NCBI RefSeq assembly: GCF_000708755.2
Contig: NZ_JGVU02000006.1
Span: forward strand, 186,001-250,000
Source: Metabacillus indicus LMG 22858
GTDB taxonomy: Bacteria > Bacillota > Bacilli > Bacillales > Bacillaceae
Length of the DNA: 64,000 bases
Direction: 5' to 3'
In this document: one piece after another, positions 8,814 through 18,353 of the stretch
Layout of the letters: each line of letters opens with the position of its first letter
Position numbering within the stretch: position 1 is the stretch's first letter
Made by a program: the position numbers and the translations under genes
The notes under the pieces: model-generated
The model's input: only the letters and a program-made list of their open reading frames with translations
The model's database searches: none
What the model was told of the DNA's origin: nothing

Positions 8814-9989
8814 TTACACTAATTCAAATACTCCCGCTGCACCCATTCCGCCGCCGATGCACATTGTGACAACTCCGAATTGCTCGCCGCGGCGCTTCAT
8901 TTCGTGAATAAGGGAAAGGGTTAATTTTGCTCCTGTACAGCCAAGCGGATGACCGAGCGCAATTGCTCCTCCGTTGACATTCACTTTCTCTTCATCAATT
9001 CCAAGAGCTCTCATGACTTGTATAGACTGTGAAGCAAATGCTTCATTCAGTTCAAAGAGTCCAATATCAGACAGGCTTAAACCTGCAGCTTTCAGTGCAC
9101 GAGGAATCGCTTCGATCGGACCGATTCCCATTACTTCAGGAGGTACTCCTCCTACTGCGAAGGATCTGAATTTCACGAGTGACTCCAGTCCAAGCGCATC
9201 CGCTTTTTCGCGGTCCATGACCATTACGGCAGCAGCACCGTCGCTCGTCTGCGAGGAATTTCCTGCTGTAACTGATCCTTTCACGTTGAATGCAGGTCTT
9301 AATGTTGATAGAATCTGCATAGTCGTTCCAGGACGGACACCCTCGTCTTTTGAGAACTGGAACGTTTTTTCGCGGAGCTTATGATCTGCTCCCACACTTC
9401 TATGTGTAACCTCTACAGGCACGATTTCATCGTCAAACTTGCCCTCTGCAATGGCTCTTGCCGCTTTTTCATGGCTTCTTACTGCAAAGGCATCCTGCTC
9501 CTCGCGGCTGACTCCGTATTTGACAGCTACCTGCTCTGCCGTGTGGCCCATTCCCATGTAATATTCAGGCGCACTTTCAGCAAGCAATGCATTCGGACGG
9601 ACAACATGGCCCATCATCGGCACCATGCTCATTGATTCGGCTCCGCCTGCAATGGCTGTATCCGAGTGGCCAAGCATAATCTTCTCCGCTGCGTAAGCAA
9701 TACTTTGTAGACCTGATGAACAATAGCGGTTGACAGTGATCGCCGGTACTGTATACGGCAAACCGGCAAGCGCGCCGATGTTACGTGCAAGGTTCAGCCC
9801 CTGCTCTGCTTCAGGCATCGCACATCCAATGATCAGATCATCAATATTCCCTTCATATCCGCCAGCACGCTTAAGTGTCTCTTTTACGACAAGCGCTCCA
9901 AGATCATCTGGTCTAACGGCTGCTAGTGACCCTTTTTTTGCTCTTCCGACAGGTGTTCTGGCACCTGCTACAATGACCGCTTCTCTCAT
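8814..9989 (-). CDS. fadA: 3-ketoacyl-CoA thiolase FadA (YusK)
   Basis: Cleaves 3-ketoacyl-CoA with CoA to acetyl-CoA and a shortened acyl-CoA. 391 residues. The nucleophile is Cys90 in NRYCSSGLQS; the general-base residues are in ALGHPLGCTGA (His) and MCIGGGMG (Cys). ATG with GGAGGGTG upstream. Fifteen bases downstream of fadN and upstream of fadE in one operon. Confidence 0.97.
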   Translation of the reverse strand: MREAVIVAGARTPVGRAKKGSLAAVRPDDLGALVVKETLKRAGGYEGNIDDLIIGCAMPEAEQGLNLARNIGALAGLPYTVPAITVNRYCSSGLQSIAYAAEKIMLGHSDTAIAGGAESMSMVPMMGHVVRPNALLAESAPEYYMGMGHTAEQVAVKYGVSREEQDAFAVRSHEKAARAIAEGKFDDEIVPVEVTHRSVGADHKLREKTFQFSKDEGVRPGTTMQILSTLRPAFNVKGSVTAGNSSQTSDGAAAVMVMDREKADALGLESLVKFRSFAVGGVPPEVMGIGPIEAIPRALKAAGLSLSDIGLFELNEAFASQSIQVMRALGIDEEKVNVNGGAIALGHPLGCTGAKLTLSLIHEMKRRGEQFGVVTMCIGGGMGAAGVFELV

Positions 9990-10003
9990 GACAGTGCACC
10001 CTC

Positions 10004-12388
10004 CTAGTTACGTAATGGTTTTCCTTTTACAAGCATGTGCTGCATTCTTTGCTGAGATTTGCCTTCCTTCACGAGACTCAGGAACGCCTCTCTTTCAAGG
10101 TCAAGTAAGTACTGTTCATCTACTTCCGTGCCAAACGGCACTTTGCCTCCCGCAATGACATATGCGAGCTTTTGGGCAATTTTCAGATCATGCTCTGAAA
10201 TATATCCTGACTGAAGCATGGATTGTGCTCCAAGAAGAAGGGCAGCATATCCCGTCTCGCCTACGACCGGTACCTTTTTGCGCACAGGTGCCTTATAGCC
10301 GTTATCAGACAGCTGAAGAACTTTCTGCTTTGCATCATAAATGAGGTGATCCCCATTGAAGCTTACAGAATCTTTTTCATTCATAAAGAAATTTTCTTTT
10401 GCTTCAGCAGCAGAAGAAGAAACCTTAGCTGTTGCAATCGTTTCAAATACTTTATTGGCTACGTTCTGCAGATCGAAATCGACGCCTTTTGGAACGCTGT
10501 TAAGAAGTTTAATGTAAAGCTCTTTATTGCCTCCGCCGCCCGGAATCAGGCCTACACCGGCTTCAACAAGTCCCATGTACGTTTCGCTTGAGGCCTGAAT
10601 GCTTGCAGACGGCAGACAGATTTCTGCTCCTCCGCCAAGTGACATGCCAAATGGAGCAGCAACGACCGGCTTTGGACTGTATTTGATTTTCATCATGGCC
10701 TGCTGGAAGTGGCGGACAACCATGTCAACTTCAAAATAGTTGTCATCCTGAGCTTCCATCAGGATCATGGCAAGGTTCGCACCGACACAGAAGTTTTTGC
10801 CCTGATTGCCGATGACAAGTCCTTTAAAGTTCTTTTCGACTTCATCCACCGAAAAATTGATCATCTGGATAATATCAAGCCCGATCGCGTTATTCGGTGA
10901 ATGGAACTCAAGCAGCGCTACTCCGTCCCCAAGATCCACTAAACTTGCTCCGCTGTTTTTCTTGATGACCCCTTTTTTCTCTTTTAAGTCTTTAAGATTG
11001 ATGACTTTTTCGTTCGTCTCAATGCGTCTGTAATCCCCGTCATGGTAATAGTAAGAAACGCCGTCTTCTTTTTTATAGAAGGAAGTGAAGCCTCTCCCAA
11101 GCATGTCTTTGATCCAGGCTGGAACTGTTTTTCCTTCTGCCTCCATCTTTTCGACGGATTTTGAAAGGCCGATGCTGTCCCATGTTTCAAATGGGCCATA
11201 CTGCCATCCGAATCCCCATTTCATTGCTTCATCTATTGCAAGGATGTCATCTGCTATATCGCCGAGAAGTTCAGCAGAATAGAGAAGAGTAGGGCTTGTA
11301 ATATTCCAAAGAAGCGTTCCTGCTCTGTCGCCTGAATAGATAAGCGCTTTCATTTTTACTGCTGAACCCTTGATCTGTTTTGCAGCCTCGATGCTCTGAG
11401 CTTTCAGCTTCTTCCGTTCTTGATACTCCAGGGTCTCTGGATTCAGCTCGAGAATCTCTTTTCCTTCTTTTTTGAAGAATCCCTGGCCAGATTTGCTTCC
11501 GAGCCAGCCGTTCTCAAGCATCTTTTTCATAAATTCAGGAATGTCGAATACATCTTTCTCTTCGCCTTCCACCTGGTCATAAACGTTCTTTGCAACATGT
11601 GCAAAAGTATCAAGTCCTACAACATCAAGCGTTCTGAAAGTTGCGCTTTTTGGACGGCCGATAAGAGGACCTGTCACAGAATCCACTTCACCTACACTGT
11701 ATCCGCCCTTTTGCAGTTCCTTAACCGTAACAAGGAGGCCGTAGGTTCCAATTCTGTTGGCAATGAAATTTGGAGTGTCCTTTGCTTCGACTACTCCTTT
11801 TCCAAGAACATCTTCCCCGAATGTTTTCATGAACGAGAGAATCTCCGGCGATGTTGCTTTTGTCGGGATGACCTCGAGCAATTTCAGATAGCGCGGCGGG
11901 TTGAAAAAGTGAGTTCCGAGGAAATGCTTACGGAAGTCATCAGAACGCCCCTCTGACATCGCTTCAACTGATATGCCTGATGTATTTGAGCTGACAATGC
12001 TGCCTTGTTTTCTATATTGATCTACTTGAGTAAAGACTTTTTGCTTCACTTCAAGATTTTCAACGACTACTTCAATAATCCAATCCGCTTCAGCGAGTCT
12101 GTGCATGTCATCTTCGAAGTTACCCGCTTCGATTAAAGCCAGATTTCCTTTTGCAGTAAGCGGTGCCGGCTTTTGCTTAAGAAGCTTTTGCACAGCTCCG
12201 GATGAGATGCGGTTTCTCACAGCTGCATCCTGCAGAGTCAGTCCCTTTTTCTCTTCGCCGTCTGTCAGCGTGCGCGGTACGATATCAAGCAATAGAACAG
12301 GGATTCCGATATTTGCCAAGTGTGCAGCAATGCCTGAACCCATGACTCCGGATCCGAGAACTGCGGCTTTTCTAATACGCTGGTTCAT
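10004..12388 (-). CDS. fadN: 3-hydroxyacyl-CoA dehydrogenase / enoyl-CoA hydratase FadN (YusL)
   Basis: Bifunctional beta-oxidation enzyme, 794 residues. The N-terminal half holds the NAD-binding dehydrogenase (AAVLGSGVMGSGIAAHLA near residues 8-25, and HFFNPPRY), the C-terminal third an enoyl-CoA hydratase (VAAPFGMSLGGGAEICL and GLIPGGGGNKEL). The domain order is reversed from E. coli FadB, as known for Bacillus FadN. ATG at 12388 follows GGGGGAG; an in-frame ATG at 12430 would lie inside the FadR operator and is rejected. First gene of the fad operon. Confidence 0.96.
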   Translation of the reverse strand: MNQRIRKAAVLGSGVMGSGIAAHLANIGIPVLLLDIVPRTLTDGEEKKGLTLQDAAVRNRISSGAVQKLLKQKPAPLTAKGNLALIEAGNFEDDMHRLAEADWIIEVVVENLEVKQKVFTQVDQYRKQGSIVSSNTSGISVEAMSEGRSDDFRKHFLGTHFFNPPRYLKLLEVIPTKATSPEILSFMKTFGEDVLGKGVVEAKDTPNFIANRIGTYGLLVTVKELQKGGYSVGEVDSVTGPLIGRPKSATFRTLDVVGLDTFAHVAKNVYDQVEGEEKDVFDIPEFMKKMLENGWLGSKSGQGFFKKEGKEILELNPETLEYQERKKLKAQSIEAAKQIKGSAVKMKALIYSGDRAGTLLWNITSPTLLYSAELLGDIADDILAIDEAMKWGFGWQYGPFETWDSIGLSKSVEKMEAEGKTVPAWIKDMLGRGFTSFYKKEDGVSYYYHDGDYRRIETNEKVINLKDLKEKKGVIKKNSGASLVDLGDGVALLEFHSPNNAIGLDIIQMINFSVDEVEKNFKGLVIGNQGKNFCVGANLAMILMEAQDDNYFEVDMVVRHFQQAMMKIKYSPKPVVAAPFGMSLGGGAEICLPSASIQASSETYMGLVEAGVGLIPGGGGNKELYIKLLNSVPKGVDFDLQNVANKVFETIATAKVSSSAAEAKENFFMNEKDSVSFNGDHLIYDAKQKVLQLSDNGYKAPVRKKVPVVGETGYAALLLGAQSMLQSGYISEHDLKIAQKLAYVIAGGKVPFGTEVDEQYLLDLEREAFLSLVKEGKSQQRMQHMLVKGKPLRN

Positions 12389-12411
12389 GAATGCTCCCCC
12401 TTTAGTCGCTT

Positions 12412-12429
12412 TGAATGAATGCTCATTCA
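12412..12429. promoter_or_regulatory. FadR operator of the fadN operon
   Basis: TGAATGA-ATGC-TCATTCA, arms of a perfect 7-bp inverted repeat and matching the known Bacillus FadR (YsiA) box (TGAATGA...TCATTCA). It lies between the promoter and fadN, about 24 bases before the start codon, so bound FadR would act as a roadblock until long-chain acyl-CoA releases it. Confidence 0.93.
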
Positions 12430-12472
12430 TTTTTTGGTGAAAAAAATTCGGGAAATCTTCCCTCTATCTATT

Positions 12473-12501
12473 AATATAAAAGATTTAGAAAATTTGTTCA
12501 A
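12473..12501 (-). promoter_or_regulatory. Sigma-A promoter of fadN-fadA-fadE
   Basis: Minus strand TTGAAC (12496-12501), 17-base spacer, TATATT (12473-12478), about 40 bases upstream of the FadR box. Confidence 0.7.
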
Positions 12502-12635
12502 CACATTTACGAAAAATTCACATATTAATTTTTAAAAAGAACCATTTGTCCAACTCATTTGCCAAAAATACGGGCAGCTCCGATTACATGAAAAATGAAC
12601 CCCCGGGAAAAATAAAACCGGGGAGGTGATCACTC

Positions 12636-12785
12636 ATGGCAAGACTGAAGAAAGATCCATCCAATGCAGGGATTAGCGCTGCAAGTGTAAAGGGAAGCTC
12701 CGGGCCGACAAACGAAATGGCCGGCGGAGGGAAACGCTCAAGCACAAACCAGCAATATAAGAAAAAGAATATGGGACAGGAATAG
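12636..12785 (+). CDS. yuzL: YuzL-like small protein
   Basis: A 49-residue gene with a strong site (GGGAGGTGAT) eight bases before ATG. The core KDPSNAGISAASVKGSSGP and the tail KRSSTNQQYKKKN are the signature of the YuzL family, short hydrophilic proteins of spore formers with unknown role. B. subtilis yuzL lies at the same place, between fadN (yusL) and fadM (yusM). No transmembrane segment; basic and Ser/Asn-rich, resembling minor spore proteins, but spore location is inference. Confidence 0.88.
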   Translation: MARLKKDPSNAGISAASVKGSSGPTNEMAGGGKRSSTNQQYKKKNMGQE

Positions 12786-12790
12786 GTGCT

Positions 12791-12842
12791 GGGGTCAGTC
12801 ACGCCGTGCTTTAAAGCACAGCGGGACTGACCCCTATTTTTT
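12791..12842. terminator. Bidirectional terminator between yuzL and fadM
   Basis: Long hairpin: GGGGTCAGTC (12791-12800) pairs with GACTGACCCC (12825-12834), with an inner GTGCTTTAAAGCAC palindrome; T-run at 12836-12842. Lies between convergent genes and overlaps the fadM stop. Confidence 0.85.
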
Positions 12843-13748
12843 AAACAGGCTTTTCAGGATAAACGCAGCGTTTGCAGGCCTTTCTGCCAGCCTCCTCATG
12901 AAATAACCGTACCAGTCTTTGCCGTACGGGACATAGATCCTCATTTTGTAGCCCTCTTCTGCGAGTTCAGCCTGGCGCTCGGGGCGGATCCCGTACAGCA
13001 TCTGAAACTCAAATCGGTCACTCGGAATGCTGTTTTCTTTTACAAATTGCATTGTGAATTCAATGATGGCGTCATCATGGGTGGCAACAGCCGTATAATG
13101 GCCGTTTTGCATATGCATTTTTATAAGCTTTTTAAAGTTTTCATCTGTGTCTTTCTTGTTTGGAAAAGCGACATGCGGAGATTCCCTGTACGCTCCTTTT
13201 ACTAATCGCAGGTTCGGATGATAAGCGCTCAGATCCTCCAGGTCTTTGGATGATCTGTATAAATAACCCTGAATCACGGTGCCCAGATCATATTCCTTCT
13301 TGAGCTCTTTGAATAATTGGAGTGTCTTCCCGCACCTTGCATAGTCTTCCATATCGATTGTGACAAAGACTCCATGCTGTTTGGCGGCTTCCATAATCTT
13401 TTTCATGTTGGTGCAGACAATCTCATCAGAAAGATCAAGTCCCATTGACGTTAACTTCAGTGACAGTTGGGACTGAAGCTGTTCCCCCGCGATTGTTTCA
13501 ATAGCCTTTATAGACTGCTCAGCCATTTCATTTGCCTCAATTTCGTTATCAACAAACTCCCCGAGATAATCAATTGTCACATCCAGATTTTTTTGATTGA
13601 GCTCTTTTATGACCTGTGCAGCCTGCCCAATCGTTTCTCCTGCCACAAAACGCGATGCGCCGAATCTCAGGCCGTAGCGCTTTGCGGCATTCGTCAGCCA
13701 TTTGTTTTTTGATAAAAACAGGAAAAAATGACGGAATAAAAACTCCAA
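12834..13748 (-). CDS. fadM: Proline dehydrogenase FadM/YusM
   Basis: FAD-dependent oxidation of proline to pyrroline-5-carboxylate. 304 residues, the length of monofunctional Bacillus proline dehydrogenases. The barrel signature is present: RLVKGAYRES, ATHDD and the C-terminal FEFQMLYGIRPE with YVPYGKDWYGYFMRRLAERPAN, whose two arginines contact the substrate carboxylate in the family. Start is TTG at 13748 with GGAAGGGG eight bases upstream; a nearer ATG is in another frame. Same position as yusM of B. subtilis. It stands alone, with no P5C dehydrogenase nearby. Confidence 0.92.
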   Translation of the reverse strand: MEFLFRHFFLFLSKNKWLTNAAKRYGLRFGASRFVAGETIGQAAQVIKELNQKNLDVTIDYLGEFVDNEIEANEMAEQSIKAIETIAGEQLQSQLSLKLTSMGLDLSDEIVCTNMKKIMEAAKQHGVFVTIDMEDYARCGKTLQLFKELKKEYDLGTVIQGYLYRSSKDLEDLSAYHPNLRLVKGAYRESPHVAFPNKKDTDENFKKLIKMHMQNGHYTAVATHDDAIIEFTMQFVKENSIPSDRFEFQMLYGIRPERQAELAEEGYKMRIYVPYGKDWYGYFMRRLAERPANAAFILKSLFKK

Positions 13749-13849
13749 CCGGCATACCCCTTCCGATATAAAATCTTACATAGGTGAACCTGTATAAAAT
13801 CAGCAGCCTGAGGAACGATAAGGAAGAAAATGTCCAAGGAGGTTTTTCC

Positions 13850-14119
13850 ATGCAACAACAGCAGAACACAGGCCAACAGCAAGGTATGATGCAGCAGCCG
13901 CCTGCCATGATCACAACAAAGGATCACCTTTACTTAACCGATATGCTTTCATGGAATTTGCTCGCCATGAAAAAAGCTCATTTTTTCGCTTCTCACTGCA
14001 GCGATCAGCAAATTAAAGCAGAGCTTGAAAAGACCGGAAAAATGCATGAAAAGCACTATACGGCCATTCTTAATCACTTAAATCCAAATCAGGAAGCAAG
14101 CTCAACACAGCTTCAATAG
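13850..14119 (+). CDS. Spore coat protein, CotF-like
   Basis: 89 residues. Gln-rich N-terminus (MQQQQNTGQQQ) then a helical segment TTKDHLYLTDMLSWNLLAMKKAHFFA typical of CotF/YusN-type coat proteins that adopt a ferritin-like helical bundle. ATG at 13850 with an AAGGAGG site; the reading frame extends upstream without a site. First of a two-gene coat operon, 12 bases before the next CotF-like gene. Expected in sporulating mother cells; I could not identify a clear SigE/SigK promoter. Confidence 0.85.
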   Translation: MQQQQNTGQQQGMMQQPPAMITTKDHLYLTDMLSWNLLAMKKAHFFASHCSDQQIKAELEKTGKMHEKHYTAILNHLNPNQEASSTQLQ

Positions 14120-14131
14120 GAGGGGTGCAGC

Positions 14132-14470
14132 ATGAACAACAGTCAAAATCAGAATAAGATCGGAAATCCTGAAATACAAGTTCCCAAAACCCCGCAGATG
14201 AACGACAGGGACTTCATTAACGAACTGCTTGCAACTGAAAAGTACATGACGGATTCCTACTCCACTGCGCTGAATGAAATGAGCAACGATGCTCTCTATC
14301 AGGATATTCAGGGGATCTTTAATGAAACACAAAATTGTCAGCGCGAGCTTTACAACATGATGTATAAGTACGGATGGTACAAACTCGAAGCTGCCGACAC
14401 AACTAAAATTCAGCAGTCTCATCAGCAGTTTGCCGGCTATTTGCAGCAGCAGTCTCCTTATATTCAGTAA
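14132..14470 (+). CDS. Spore coat protein, CotF family (YusN-like)
   Basis: 112 residues, CotF family: MNDRDFINELLATEKYMTDSYSTALNEM and a second helix pair ending in MMYKYGWYKLEAAD, then a Gln-rich tail. Ribosome site AGGAGGGG before ATG. Size and position match yusN of B. subtilis, annotated there as coat-like. Together with the preceding gene it looks like a split pair of half-bundles that may assemble together (inference). Followed by a clear terminator. Confidence 0.88.
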   Translation: MNNSQNQNKIGNPEIQVPKTPQMNDRDFINELLATEKYMTDSYSTALNEMSNDALYQDIQGIFNETQNCQRELYNMMYKYGWYKLEAADTTKIQQSHQQFAGYLQQQSPYIQ

Positions 14471-14500
14471 AAAAAGCAGCCGCCGGCTGCTTTTTCTTTT
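14471..14500 (+). terminator. Terminator of the coat gene pair
   Basis: AAAAAGCAGCCG/CCGGCTGCTTTTT stem with following TTTTCTTTT. Confidence 0.88.
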
Positions 14501-14522
14501 ACTGATATGGCAAAACCTGAAC

Positions 14523-15071
14523 TTAAACCTGTCTTTTTCCAGAAAGAGCTTCCCATTCTTCTCTTAAAATGCCGACTCTTACTGAATCGTAGTGTTTACC
14601 GTCCACTACCCTGCATTTTCTCATCCTTCCCTCAACGGTCATTCCGAGCTTTTCTCCAACCTTCATCATTCTGGCATTGCCTGACCAGGTTGTATATCCC
14701 GCTCTGACAATCGGCAGGGATTCAAACAGATGATCAATCCACATTCGAAAAGCTTCCGTACCGTAACCTCCGTTCCAATAAGCGGGGTCGTAGATGCCGA
14801 TGCCCATTTCAAGCCACATGGACGGCTCATGTTCCCAGTAATAGCTGACGGTTCCAATTACCTTTTCATCTACGGTAATAGCCCAGTAGTCATCCAGTCC
14901 GACAATGCTTTCTTTCTGAGAGAGAAAATCAGCCAGAGTCAAGCTTTTATGTTCAAAATAAGGGGCGTCCCATTTTTTCCATTCAGGGTGTTCGTCACTG
15001 TATTTTATTTCCCAAAGGTGAATAAGATCTCTGCTTTCAATAGGGCGAATAATGGTTTTTTGCTGCTTCAT
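14523..15071 (-). CDS. GNAT N-acetyltransferase (RimJ/RimL-like)
   Basis: 182 residues of the RimL-type GNAT fold. Acetyl-CoA-binding motif A is seen as MGIGIYDPAYWNGGYGTEAFRMWIDHLFE, followed by TTWSGNARMMKVGEKLGMTVEGRMRK, where the Asn-Ala-Arg and Gly-Met pattern are typical. RimL-like enzymes acetylate protein N-termini or small amines; the substrate is not predictable. Stand-alone gene, ATG at 15071, between the coat operon and a divergent small membrane gene. Confidence 0.88.
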   Translation of the reverse strand: MKQQKTIIRPIESRDLIHLWEIKYSDEHPEWKKWDAPYFEHKSLTLADFLSQKESIVGLDDYWAITVDEKVIGTVSYYWEHEPSMWLEMGIGIYDPAYWNGGYGTEAFRMWIDHLFESLPIVRAGYTTWSGNARMMKVGEKLGMTVEGRMRKCRVVDGKHYDSVRVGILREEWEALSGKRQV

Positions 15072-15178
15072 TTCGTTTATCCTCCGTTTTGGGATATGAT
15101 TTCCATAAAATTCTTTTACTCTTTTAAACTATATCTTATAATGACAGAAACAGGGAAAATATGGAGGTTGTTAGGTTG

Positions 15179-15394
15179 ATGAGAAGTATTCCTTCCGCTT
15201 TAATCATCTATTTTTCTTTAGTCGGCATTCTGTATGCATGCGGCTATGTATTCGACATTACCTGGCTTCAGTGGCAAAAAACGGTGTACGATCAGGCAGG
15301 AGGAGTGAAAACGGTTACAGGTTCAGTCATTCCTTTTTTTCTTTGTGTACCAGTTCTATATGTCTTTTCAAAAAAAGAATCGGGACAGCCTTAA
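15179..15394 (+). CDS. Small two-helix membrane protein
   Basis: About 71 residues with two hydrophobic helices (SALIIYFSLVGILYACGYVF and VTGSVIPFFLCVPVLYVF) separated by a short hydrophilic loop, and a Lys/Glu tail. GGAGG lies 8-11 bases before a TTG/ATG pair, so the start is 15176 or 15179. Not recognised; no known family. Next to the GNAT gene but divergent. Confidence 0.6.
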   Translation: MRSIPSALIIYFSLVGILYACGYVFDITWLQWQKTVYDQAGGVKTVTGSVIPFFLCVPVLYVFSKKESGQP

Positions 15395-15432
15395 AAATAA
15401 AAAATCCCAGAGTTCCTGGAGTATCTCTGAGA

Positions 15433-15696
15433 TTACGTGCGTTTTTTATTCGTCTGGGACATGCGGTGCTGTTCATTCAGCTGTTTAATTTCAGAAATCA
15501 GTTCTTTCACCATTTCCTTCTCTTCCGGATATGTTTCGTTCCAATGCTTGACCAGCGGCGGCATTGATTTTGCAATGTGTGAATAGAGCACCCACATTTT
15601 CACTTTTTCCTTCAGCTCAGGAGTTGCTTCACCAAGGAGCAGCTCTGTATACTTTTCAAGTAATCCGTCAAGCGGAGCATTCAACTCGTTCTGCAC
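15433..15696 (-). CDS. yusU: YusU-like protein (DUF2573)
   Basis: 87 residues from a GTG at 15696 that has GGAGGG eight bases upstream; in-frame ATGs above overlap that site. All-helical, soluble, with ELNAPLDGLLEKYTELLLGE and KMWVLYSHIAKSMPPLVKHW, the pattern of the DUF2573/YusU family. In B. subtilis yusU directly precedes yusV, and here it lies next to the FhuF-like and yusV-like genes. Function unknown. Confidence 0.82.
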   Translation of the reverse strand: MQNELNAPLDGLLEKYTELLLGEATPELKEKVKMWVLYSHIAKSMPPLVKHWNETYPEEKEMVKELISEIKQLNEQHRMSQTNKKRT

Positions 15697-15710
15697 AAAA
15701 AATCCCTCCA

Positions 15711-16454
15711 TTATGTAAGGCAATGTTTCGGGCATGTGCTGCACCGGTCTCTCTTTTCAGATGTTAAATAATACAGGCAGCAGGTCTGTCTGATTCTCGC
15801 TCCATCTGAATGCTGTTCTCTAAATAACGATTGAAACGGGTTTCTCAATCCTTCGCCAAACAGAGAGCCATCCGCCTTCCTTACCACATACTCATAATCT
15901 TCCTGTATTTGTTCTATCGTAACACACTCAGGTTTGTTTGCAAGGAGGGTTTCATACATCCAGACAATATAAAGGCCGATGTTTTCCCAAAGAATCATTT
16001 TAGAAATCTTTGCTTCTTTTGATACAGTCAGGACAAGCCTGCTCAGATGGTTTTTGAAAAGGCTGCGGAGAACCTCGTCCCTCCACTCATCCCTATTCTC
16101 TCCCGGCACAGAGCACTCAAGCTTCCGGAAATAAAAAGAAGGCAGCCACAACGGGTCTTCATCATCAGATTCCAGGCTCATATTTTCGGGATCTGTATTC
16201 AGACCTTTCTCAAAGACGGTCATTGAGTAAAGCGTAAGTGCTGCAAGAAAGGCATATCTTTTCACAAACAGGGACCCTGTCACATTTAATCTGTCAGAAT
16301 GGATTTTATGCTTAACTGCATCTAAATAAGCAAGGAGAGCTGCAGGTTCAAATAAACCGGCTGATTCAACAGACAGATCCGATCCGCTTCTATCTGACCC
16401 GAGCCGAAACCTGGACAGGTCCTGAAGCTCCTCTTCACTCAGAAAAACCGTCAT
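15711..16454 (-). CDS. FhuF-like siderophore-iron reductase
   Basis: 247 residues. The C-terminus carries the FhuF-type [2Fe-2S] cysteine motif, Cys-Cys-x11-Cys-x2-Cys ([19 protein letters not shown]), used to reduce Fe(III) in imported siderophores so that iron is released. No signal peptide, so cytoplasmic. Its ATG overlaps the stop of the ATPase gene by four bases, which couples it to the siderophore uptake operon and supports the role. The rest of the protein is poorly conserved, as usual in this family. Confidence 0.85.
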   Translation of the reverse strand: MTVFLSEEELQDLSRFRLGSDRSGSDLSVESAGLFEPAALLAYLDAVKHKIHSDRLNVTGSLFVKRYAFLAALTLYSMTVFEKGLNTDPENMSLESDDEDPLWLPSFYFRKLECSVPGENRDEWRDEVLRSLFKNHLSRLVLTVSKEAKISKMILWENIGLYIVWMYETLLANKPECVTIEQIQEDYEYVVRKADGSLFGEGLRNPFQSLFREQHSDGARIRQTCCLYYLTSEKRDRCSTCPKHCLT

Positions 16455-17263
16455 GAAATAGCAGCCTCTTTAATGATGCAGCGTCCTCTTCCGTGGGGAA
16501 TGCACAGCGGTGTGCCGAAAAGCGGATCCATTGTGACTTCGCAGTTCATCTGGAAAACATCCTTTACAAGATTGCAGTTAATCACATGCTCCGGACGGCC
16601 TTCTGCATAGATTTTCTTATCTTTGATCGCCACAATATGATGAGCGTAGCGGCAGGCAAGGTTGAGATCATGAAGCACCATGACAATCGTTCTTTTTTCT
16701 TTTTCATTCAGCTCAAACAGCAGATCAAGGATCTCAATCTGATGGGTCATATCAAGATAGGTCGTTGGCTCATCGAGCAGAATAATGTCTGTGTCCTGAG
16801 CAAGCGTCATCGCAATCCAGGCGCGCTGACGCTGGCCGCCTGAAAGAGAATCAACCGGACGTTCGGCAAATTCCAGCATTCCCGTAGATGCAAGTGCATC
16901 CATCACGGCTTTCTCATCCTTCTCTGTCCACTGTTTCAGCCAGTTCTGATAAGGATAGCGTCCCTGCTTCACAAGCTGAAGAACCGTCAGACCTTCAGGA
17001 GCAGCCGGACCCTGAGGCAAAATCGCAAGCTTTTTGGCCACTTCTTTTGTAGGAAGCTTTGCAATCGCCTCTCCCTCAAGAAGAACAGCCCCTTTTTCAG
17101 GTTTGAGCAGTCTCGCAATGGAACGGAGAAGAGTCGATTTTCCGCAGCCATTGCTGCCGATAAAGACGGAGATTTCTCCTTTTGGAATCGTGAGGTCAAG
17201 TTCATTGATGATCGTTGTATCCCCGTATGATAATGTGAGCGACTTCGTTTGAATAGCTGTCAT
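16451..17263 (-). CDS. Siderophore ABC transporter ATP-binding protein (YusV-like)
   Basis: 270 residues from the ATG at 17263 (GCTGAGG site); an upstream in-frame extension lacks a site and overlaps the permease. FecE-type ATPase: Walker [10 protein letters not shown] near residue 36-44, signature LSGGQRQR, Walker [14 protein letters not shown]. YusV of B. subtilis energises several Fe-siderophore permeases; here the ATPase sits in one operon with its two permeases, unlike B. subtilis where yfiZ-yfhA are elsewhere. Confidence 0.92.
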   Translation of the reverse strand: MTAIQTKSLTLSYGDTTIINELDLTIPKGEISVFIGSNGCGKSTLLRSIARLLKPEKGAVLLEGEAIAKLPTKEVAKKLAILPQGPAAPEGLTVLQLVKQGRYPYQNWLKQWTEKDEKAVMDALASTGMLEFAERPVDSLSGGQRQRAWIAMTLAQDTDIILLDEPTTYLDMTHQIEILDLLFELNEKEKRTIVMVLHDLNLACRYAHHIVAIKDKKIYAEGRPEHVINCNLVKDVFQMNCEVTMDPLFGTPLCIPHGRGRCIIKEAAIS

Positions 17264-17297
17264 AGTAGCCTCAGCTCCCTTTCGCATAAGAATGGGT

Positions 17298-18353
17298 TTA
17301 ATTGTTTCTGCTTCTGTAAAGCAGATAAATAAAGTACGGAGCCCCGATTGCTGCGGTAAAAACGCCTGCAGGAATTTCAAGAGGGGCGAACAGTGTTCTT
17401 CCGATGAGATCTGCAGCCATTACAAGAACAGCACCTATCAGAGCTGATACAGGAAGGAGTGCTCCAAAGGAAGATCCGACAAGCCTTCTTGCAATATGCG
17501 GCGCGATCAGCCCCACAAAACCAATGCCTCCGGCAAATGCAACTGCGCTTCCTGTAAGTGCTGTTGCAATCAGCAGAAGAATGAACCGGTTTTTCTGCAC
17601 TGAGCTGCCGACACCGGCTGCAAGCTCATCCCCAAGCTCCTGAATGTTGACGTTCCGGACAAAAATAAAGCTGATGATCACAAGCACTATGGTAACAGGC
17701 ACCATCACTTTCACCTGTTCCCACGTTGCAGAGTACACCGTCCCGGTAATCCATATATTAGCCTGCGCTGCCCTGTATATCGGACCTTTGATCAGCAGCA
17801 GGGTTGTAAGTGACTGAGCAAGCATTGAAAGGCCAATTCCGACCAGAACCAGTCTAATCGAGGATGAACCGCCTCTCCAGGATAAAAGATAAACAAGCAA
17901 AGCAATAACGGTTGCCCCGATAAAAGCAGCGACAGGCATCCACTGAATTGGAACTGTCAGTGAATTGTTTTTATCACTGAAAAGCACCAGGAAAAGGACT
18001 ATCGCGACAGATGCTCCGCCTGTAATCCCGATAATATCAGGGGATGCGAGCGGATTGCGGATAATGCCCTGCAGAATTCCCCCTGCTATGGCGAGAGATA
18101 TGCCGACCATCAGCGCAATTAGAATCCGCGGCAGCCTGAACGAGTTTATGACGAGCTCATCCATTTCCGTGCCGTAGCCCGCTAGCGTCTTCAGCACCTG
18201 CAGAGGTCCAATCCGCATATCCCCCATCCCCGTACTGAACAAAAACGTAAAAGACGTAACGGCAAGAAGGATTAAAAAAACAGCTAGTGCCTTCTTATCA
18301 ATAAGAAACGAGATAAATCCTTTGCCGATTCTGAAAGATTGGTAGCTTTTCAT
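17298..18353 (-). CDS. Iron-siderophore ABC permease (YfhA-like, FecCD)
   Basis: 351 residues, FecCD/BtuC fold with about nine to ten helices and the coupling-loop region [19 protein letters not shown] that contacts the ATPase. Overlaps the preceding permease gene by four bases. Likely forms a heterodimer with the neighbouring permease, importing a hydroxamate/citrate-type siderophore by analogy with YfiZ-YfhA (schizokinen/arthrobactin); the true ligand is unknown. Confidence 0.92.
   Translation of the reverse strand: MKSYQSFRIGKGFISFLIDKKALAVFLILLAVTSFTFLFSTGMGDMRIGPLQVLKTLAGYGTEMDELVINSFRLPRILIALMVGISLAIAGGILQGIIRNPLASPDIIGITGGASVAIVLFLVLFSDKNNSLTVPIQWMPVAAFIGATVIALLVYLLSWRGGSSSIRLVLVGIGLSMLAQSLTTLLLIKGPIYRAAQANIWITGTVYSATWEQVKVMVPVTIVLVIISFIFVRNVNIQELGDELAAGVGSSVQKNRFILLLIATALTGSAVAFAGGIGFVGLIAPHIARRLVGSSFGALLPVSALIGAVLVMAADLIGRTLFAPLEIPAGVFTAAIGAPYFIYLLYRSRNN

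Noticed and set aside
12430-12430. Upstream ATG start for fadN
   Set aside because: It lies in the FadR operator and lacks a ribosome site; ATG 12388 has GGGGGAG.
13784-13849. 22-codon N-terminal extension of the first coat gene
   Set aside because: No ribosome site ahead of it, while AAGGAGG stands right before ATG 13850.
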